Below are positions 60,509 to 64,000 of a stretch of DNA of 64,000 nt, piece after piece (the first letter of the stretch is position 1; each line of letters starts with the position of its first letter). The notes beneath the pieces are model-generated. The model did not search any database. It saw nothing but the letters and a program-made list of their open reading frames with translations, and was not told the DNA's origin. The translations under genes and the position numbers were made by a program. Origin of the DNA: Oscillospiraceae bacterium (GTDB lineage: Bacteria > Bacillota > Clostridia > Oscillospirales > Acutalibacteraceae); contig SVON01000002.1 in assembly GCA_015066365.1 (NCBI GenBank), positions 100,697-164,696 of the forward strand, given 5' to 3'.

Positions 60509-61162
60509 TTATCGTACTACCGAAGAATGACTATAGATGTAGAATTCCTCTTGGCTGGGCATCCACTTCTTTTCCTTGGGTGGAAAAGTCGCATCAAATG
60601 CTTCGACAGAGGCGATATCCTCACAGCAATCGGCGGCGGTGGAGGGGATATACATCCACTTTTTGCCGTCCAGCACGTTCGGAACAAGCTCGCAAACGAG
60701 AAGTGCGGTCGGGAAGTTACCATCCACCACGAAGCTCACATTCTTCTTTTTGCAGCTCACGAACCCACGGCTCACGTAGTTGCCCGGATTGCCGAAGTTG
60801 ATGTTCACGTCGTAGCCCATCTTGCGAGCCGCCTCAAAGGAATGCTCGATAAGCAGTTTGCCCAGTTTCTGCCTTTGGAATTTGGGCGCAACGCAAAGGG
60901 GACCAAAAGAAAGAATCTCCTTGCGGTTTCCTTCCTCATCCTCAAGCCAAGCTTTGGTGTACATGATGTTTCCCACGATCTCTCCGTCCTTCTCCAGCAC
61001 AAAGGCAAGCTCGGGAATGAAATCGGGGTGATTTCGCATCATGTGAACGAAGTAGTGCTCGTCTGCACCGGGCTTGTAGACGTTCCAAAACGCCTCACGG
61101 GTCAGTTCTTCTACGGCTCTGTAGTCTTTTTCTGTCTCTAAACGTATCGTCAAATTTTCCAT
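60509..61162 (-). CDS. GNAT family N-acetyltransferase
   Basis: 217 residues. Acetyl-CoA site in LSFGPLCVAPKFQRQKLGKLLIEHSFEAA (R/QxxGxG/A appears as QRQKLG, less conserved), then NINFGNPGNYVSRGFVSCKKKNVSF. The C-terminal third (from about 150) has a second domain with a LVCELVPNVLDGKKWMY pattern seen in Clostridial GNATs of unknown target. Own promoter 150 bases upstream. Located within the accessory region. Confidence 0.85.
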   Translation of the reverse strand: MENLTIRLETEKDYRAVEELTREAFWNVYKPGADEHYFVHMMRNHPDFIPELAFVLEKDGEIVGNIMYTKAWLEDEEGNRKEILSFGPLCVAPKFQRQKLGKLLIEHSFEAARKMGYDVNINFGNPGNYVSRGFVSCKKKNVSFVVDGNFPTALLVCELVPNVLDGKKWMYIPSTAADCCEDIASVEAFDATFPPKEKKWMPSQEEFYIYSHSSVVR

Positions 61163-61313
61163 TTTTAAATCCTTTCATAGTTGTGACGCTCAAAATACGA
61201 GAGGATTGCGAGATGTATTTGCAAACCTCTCGTTTACAATACAATCTCCAAGGTGTCGTTTCTTTTCAAACAGCATTCTCCAAAAAAATGAATTCGGCTT
61301 TCACCGTATGGTA

Positions 61314-61342
61314 ATTGTACCACAAAACCAATGATATTGCAA
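61314..61342 (-). promoter_or_regulatory. Promoter of the GNAT gene
   Basis: On the minus strand TTGCAA (61342-61337), 17 bases, TACAAT (61319-61314). The leader to the start holds a GAGAGG/CCTCTC hairpin. Confidence 0.65.
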
Positions 61343-61354
61343 CCTGCCCGTATG

Positions 61355-61409
61355 CACCGCAGTAAACAAAGAAAAAGGGATTGAGAAAAGACGAGAAAAA
61401 TGGTATAAT
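61355..61409 (+). promoter_or_regulatory. Dispersed promoter module, copy C (CoA-disulfide reductase promoter)
   Basis: TTGAGA (61381-61386), 17 bases, TATAAT (61404-61409), in the same surroundings as copy A (AGAAAAAGGGATTGAGAAAAG) and copy B (CCGCAGTAAACAAAG). Confidence 0.82.
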
Positions 61410-61444
61410 ATTTATATAAAAATCGTTGTAAAGAGGTGAACAGG

Positions 61445-63115
61445 ATGAAAACCGTTATTACAGGCGGTGTTGCGGGCGGCGCAACGGCGGCGGCTCGGCT
61501 TCGCAGACTGGATGAAAAAGCGGAAATCATTATTTTGGAGCGCGGCGAATACGTGTCCTTTGCCAACTGCGGTCTGCCGTATTATATCGGCGGAGTCATC
61601 ACTGACCGTGAGGGCTTGACTTTGCAAACGCCCGAAAGCTTCAAGGCGCGTTTTCATATTGACGTCAGAGTATTGAACGAGGCGGTTAAGATCGATCCCG
61701 CTACCAAAACCGTCACCGTCAAAGATCTTCGCACAGGCGAAATCTATGAAGAAAGCTACGATAACCTCATTTTGTCTATGGGTGCCGAGCCGATCCGACC
61801 GAACATTGACGGGGCTGACGGCAGCAACGTTTTCACCCTCCGTAACATTCCCGACACCTTAAAGATCAAGAACTATATTGATACCGCAAAGCCGCGCTCG
61901 GCTGTGGTGATCGGCGGCGGATATATTGGCGTTGAGATGGCGGAAAATTTAGTCGAAGCAGGGCTGAAGGTCGCGATCGTCGAGCTTGCCGATCATCTGA
62001 TCGCGCCCCTCGATTTCGATATGGCGGCGGACGTTCACCGCTATATCAAATCCAAAGGCGTTTATCTGCACCTGAATAACGGCGTAAAGGCGATCAACGG
62101 AAATACCGTCGTTTTGCAAAACGGTGAGATCACCGCCGATATGATCATACTGTCGGTCGGCGTCCGTCCCGAAACCGCCATCGCAAAAGATGCAGGAATA
62201 GAACTTAATCTGCGCGGAAGCATTGTTGTAAACAACAAAATGCAGACCAATATTCCGAACATTTACGCCGTGGGCGATGCGGTCGAGGTGGAGGATTTCA
62301 TCACAAAGAAGCCTGCCTTTATTCCTCTTGCAGGGCCTGCCAACAAGCAAGGCAGAATTGCCGCCGACAATATCGCGGGATACGAGAGCGTTTATACCGG
62401 CACGCAGGGCTCGGCGGTGCTTAAACTCTTTGATATGACGGTTGCCACCACAGGTCTTAATGAAAAGTCGGCTACTGCGGCAGGCATTGATTACGATAAG
62501 ACCTATACCTATTCGGCATCCCACGCCACCTATTATCCGGGTGCGGCACAGATGTCGATCAAAGCGCTGTGGGAGAAGAAAACGCTGAAGCTCATCGGCG
62601 TGCAGATCGTCGGTTTTGACGGCGTGGACAAGCGTATGGACGTGCTTGCCACCGCCATCCGTTTTGGTGCAAAGATCACCGACCTTACCACCCTTGAACT
62701 ATGCTATGCGCCGCCTTTCGGTAGTGCGAAGGATCCCGTCAATATGTTAGGATTTGTTGCCGAAAATATCGTCAGCGGAAAGCTCAAGCAGTTCTTCTGG
62801 CACGACGTGGAAAATCTCCCCCGTGACGGCAGCGTGTTCTTACTCGACACCCGCACGCCGTTTGAGGTGATGCAGGGAAAGATAGAGGGATTTGTCAATA
62901 TTCCGCTTGACTCCCTGCGTCAAAGAATAAATGAAATCCCAAAAGACAGACCTATCTACGTTCATTGTCATTCGGGACTCCGTTCCTACCTTGCCTGCCG
63001 TATTCTCACAGGCAACGGCTACGACTGTTATAACCTTGCAGGCGGTTGGCGGCTCTATGAATCGGTCATCAACGAACGCACCGTCCCCGAATACTCTTGC
63101 AAAGACTGTAAATAA
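61445..63115 (+). CDS. CoA-disulfide reductase/NADH oxidase fused to rhodanese
   Basis: 556 residues. FAD-binding GGVAGGATAAARLRRL at the N-terminus, the redox-active Cys42 in FANCGLPYYIGG (single-Cys CoADR/Nox type), NAD motif VVIGGGYIGVEMAENL, FAD motif NIYAVGDAVEV, dimer domain with YAPPFGSAKDPVN, and a C-terminal rhodanese domain (about 455-556) with HCHSGLRSYLACRIL holding the catalytic Cys. This CoADR-RHD type reduces CoA-disulfide or polysulfide/persulfide. ATG at 61445, after AAGAGGTG. Promoter module shared with the TauE-type gene. Confidence 0.93.
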   Translation: MKTVITGGVAGGATAAARLRRLDEKAEIIILERGEYVSFANCGLPYYIGGVITDREGLTLQTPESFKARFHIDVRVLNEAVKIDPATKTVTVKDLRTGEIYEESYDNLILSMGAEPIRPNIDGADGSNVFTLRNIPDTLKIKNYIDTAKPRSAVVIGGGYIGVEMAENLVEAGLKVAIVELADHLIAPLDFDMAADVHRYIKSKGVYLHLNNGVKAINGNTVVLQNGEITADMIILSVGVRPETAIAKDAGIELNLRGSIVVNNKMQTNIPNIYAVGDAVEVEDFITKKPAFIPLAGPANKQGRIAADNIAGYESVYTGTQGSAVLKLFDMTVATTGLNEKSATAAGIDYDKTYTYSASHATYYPGAAQMSIKALWEKKTLKLIGVQIVGFDGVDKRMDVLATAIRFGAKITDLTTLELCYAPPFGSAKDPVNMLGFVAENIVSGKLKQFFWHDVENLPRDGSVFLLDTRTPFEVMQGKIEGFVNIPLDSLRQRINEIPKDRPIYVHCHSGLRSYLACRILTGNGYDCYNLAGGWRLYESVINERTVPEYSCKDCK

Positions 63116-63127
63116 ATATCACTATGA

Positions 63128-63170
63128 GAAAAGCCGATGAGAAATCAAACGATTCCTCATCGGCTTTGTT
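63128..63170 (+). terminator. Terminator of the CoA-disulfide reductase gene
   Basis: AAAGCCGATGAG and CTCATCGGCTTT pair around a 15-base loop; its stem equals that of the terminator at 60467-60508. Confidence 0.82.
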
Positions 63171-63270
63171 ATTTCCAAATGTGCAAATATATCCGCTCAC
63201 ATAGAAACGACCGGATGAGCAAGGAACAAAAGCTCCATTAAGACAAAATTATATACTATTAGACAATCTG

Positions 63271-63328
63271 CGATACATCGCACACGATTTATCGCAGATT
63301 ACTATATAATATGATCAACGATATATCG
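63271..63328 (+). promoter_or_regulatory. Three CGATnnATCG operator boxes around the XRE promoter
   Basis: CGATACATCG (63271-63280), CGATTTATCG (63285-63294) and CGATATATCG (63319-63328) are dyad-symmetric copies of one box. A TATAAT (-10, 63305-63310) lies between the second and third, so bound protein would cover the -35 and start regions. Most likely the autoregulatory operators of the XRE gene. The remaining sequence from 63171 to 63270 is AT-rich with no feature seen. Confidence 0.75.
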
Positions 63329-63349
63329 CAACAAAAAGAGGTATATATT

Positions 63350-63592
63350 ATGTTGATTAAAGAAGCTGTCGAAAAACGAATTGTTGAGTTGTGTAGTAAG
63401 CGCGGAATTGCCATTAATGCACTCGCAAATATATCCGGTGTTTCTCCTTCGACTGTCTACAGTATTTTGAACGAAAAAAGCCAGAATCCTGGTATTTGTT
63501 CCATTAAGAAAATTTGTGATGGACTGGATATTACCATCAGAGAATTTTTTGATAGTGACCTATTTGACGGACTTGAACAAGAAATTAAGTAG
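63350..63592 (+). CDS. Small XRE-family transcriptional regulator
   Basis: 80 residues, start MLIKEAVEKRIVEL at 63350 after AAGAGG. A single Cro/C1-type helix-turn-helix covers nearly the whole protein: GIAINALANISGVSPSTVYSILN with the following KKICDGLDITIREFF. Such minimal XRE proteins often act as repressors of a linked gene. The three operator boxes upstream and the 11-base gap to the nuclease-like gene suggest control of both. Confidence 0.88.
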   Translation: MLIKEAVEKRIVELCSKRGIAINALANISGVSPSTVYSILNEKSQNPGICSIKKICDGLDITIREFFDSDLFDGLEQEIK

Positions 63593-63603
63593 GAGGCAGT
63601 ATA

Positions 63604-64000
63604 ATGCGTAATTTAAGATCATATTATTCTGCTTCGATTTCAGATTTCTTGCGCCAATCTACCAGTGAAATTCTTGGCGTTATTCATTCCAACGATATAT
63701 CTGCAGAAACCACAATTCAACAAAGCAACACATGGGAATCCGAGGTGCAGATTCTCAAAAATCAGTTGCGCACATTTGAGGACGGACGAATTGTTTTTGA
63801 GTATACAATTCCTCGAATGGGCAAACGCGTTGATGTGGTTGTGCTTTATAAGAATATAGTTTTCCTTTTGGAGTTTAAATGTGGCGATACAGAGTATCGT
63901 CAGTCCACATACGACCAGGTATACGATTACGCACTGGATCTTAGAAACTTCCAAAGAGAAAGCCATAACAAATTTTTGGTACCGATCATGGTTTCTACCA
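63604..64000 (+). CDS. Nuclease-like (PD-(D/E)xK) protein, 5' part (truncated by window)
   Basis: Open frame of 132 codons running off the right edge; ATG at 63604 after GTAGGAGG. Begins MRNLRSYYSASISDFL. Contains RVDVVVLYKNIVFLLEFKCG (residues about 72-91), a D-x(n)-ExK restriction-like nuclease core, followed by QSTYDQVYDYALDLRNF. This start is like that of DUF2075-type ATP-binding proteins, which carry a nuclease-like N-terminus before a helicase/ATPase domain. The ATPase part, if present, is beyond the window. AT-rich. Probably co-transcribed with the XRE gene. Defence role is an inference. Confidence 0.7.
   Translation, partial: MRNLRSYYSASISDFLRQSTSEILGVIHSNDISAETTIQQSNTWESEVQILKNQLRTFEDGRIVFEYTIPRMGKRVDVVVLYKNIVFLLEFKCGDTEYRQSTYDQVYDYALDLRNFQRESHNKFLVPIMVST

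Overview
The window looks like a chromosome segment of a GC-rich member of the Clostridia (Oscillospiraceae/Ruminococcaceae-like). The evidence is the hrcA-grpE-dnaK-dnaJ order under a CIRCE operator, the SCIFF peptide with its radical-SAM maturase, a ThiT transporter under a TPP riboswitch, RicT next to holB, a DUF1846 protein, RNase Y, a DnaD/DnaI pair and strong AGGAGG ribosome sites. Genus-level placement is not possible from sequence reading alone.

Layout. 0-3.7 kb: ApbE lipoprotein, a DUF1622 membrane protein, SerRS and a lipoprotein. 4.0-8.9 kb: heat-shock operon on the minus strand. 9-13.2 kb: a PASTA-type receptor whose kinase domain has lost its catalytic residues, then a DnaI-like helicase loader and a DnaD protein. 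13.3-14.4 kb: TPP riboswitch and ThiT. 14.4-22.3 kb: one minus-strand surface-polysaccharide operon (GT2, GT4, DUF4422, polymerase, flippase, LicD, chain-length protein) read from a good promoter at 22.2 kb. 22.3-25 kb: NitT/TauT-type ABC importer. 25.3-36.2 kb: RNase Y, RNA and tRNA/rRNA modification enzymes, a ferredoxin, RicT and the clamp-loader delta' subunit. 36.3-42.9 kb: DUF1846, a SGNH hydrolase, and a large membrane-anchored zinc-ribbon/M4 protease. 43-43.8 kb: tmRNA followed by a tandem repeat array. 43.9-54.7 kb: K+ uptake, a PLP decarboxylase coupled to the SCIFF system, NUDIX enzymes, AEC transporter, phosphoesterase, EF-hand micro-protein, aquaporin and two duplicated zinc-ribbon membrane proteins.

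From about 54.8 kb to the end the character changes. By eye it is more AT-rich, with gene remnants, dispersed near-identical promoter and terminator modules, and unrelated single genes: a TauE-type exporter, MerR/TipAS regulator, a 723-residue PH/nuclease-like/glycine-zipper protein, a micro-gene, an XRE/zinc-ribbon regulator, GNAT, a CoA-disulfide reductase-rhodanese fusion, and an XRE regulator followed by a nuclease-like protein cut by the window edge. At 59.14-59.29 kb there is a tRNA 3'-end fragment plus its terminator, next to four TTTCCG boxes spaced exactly 10 bp inside a 9-bp inverted repeat. I read this as the attachment junction of an integrative element lying to its right.

The strongest candidates for something undescribed are the 723-residue protein (56.8-59.0 kb), the operator-controlled XRE plus nuclease-like unit at the right edge, the phased attachment-site array, and the shared promoter/terminator modules of the accessory region. 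In the core, two degenerate kinase domains (PASTA receptor and polysaccharide chain-length protein) and the zinc-ribbon/M4 protease are worth a second look.
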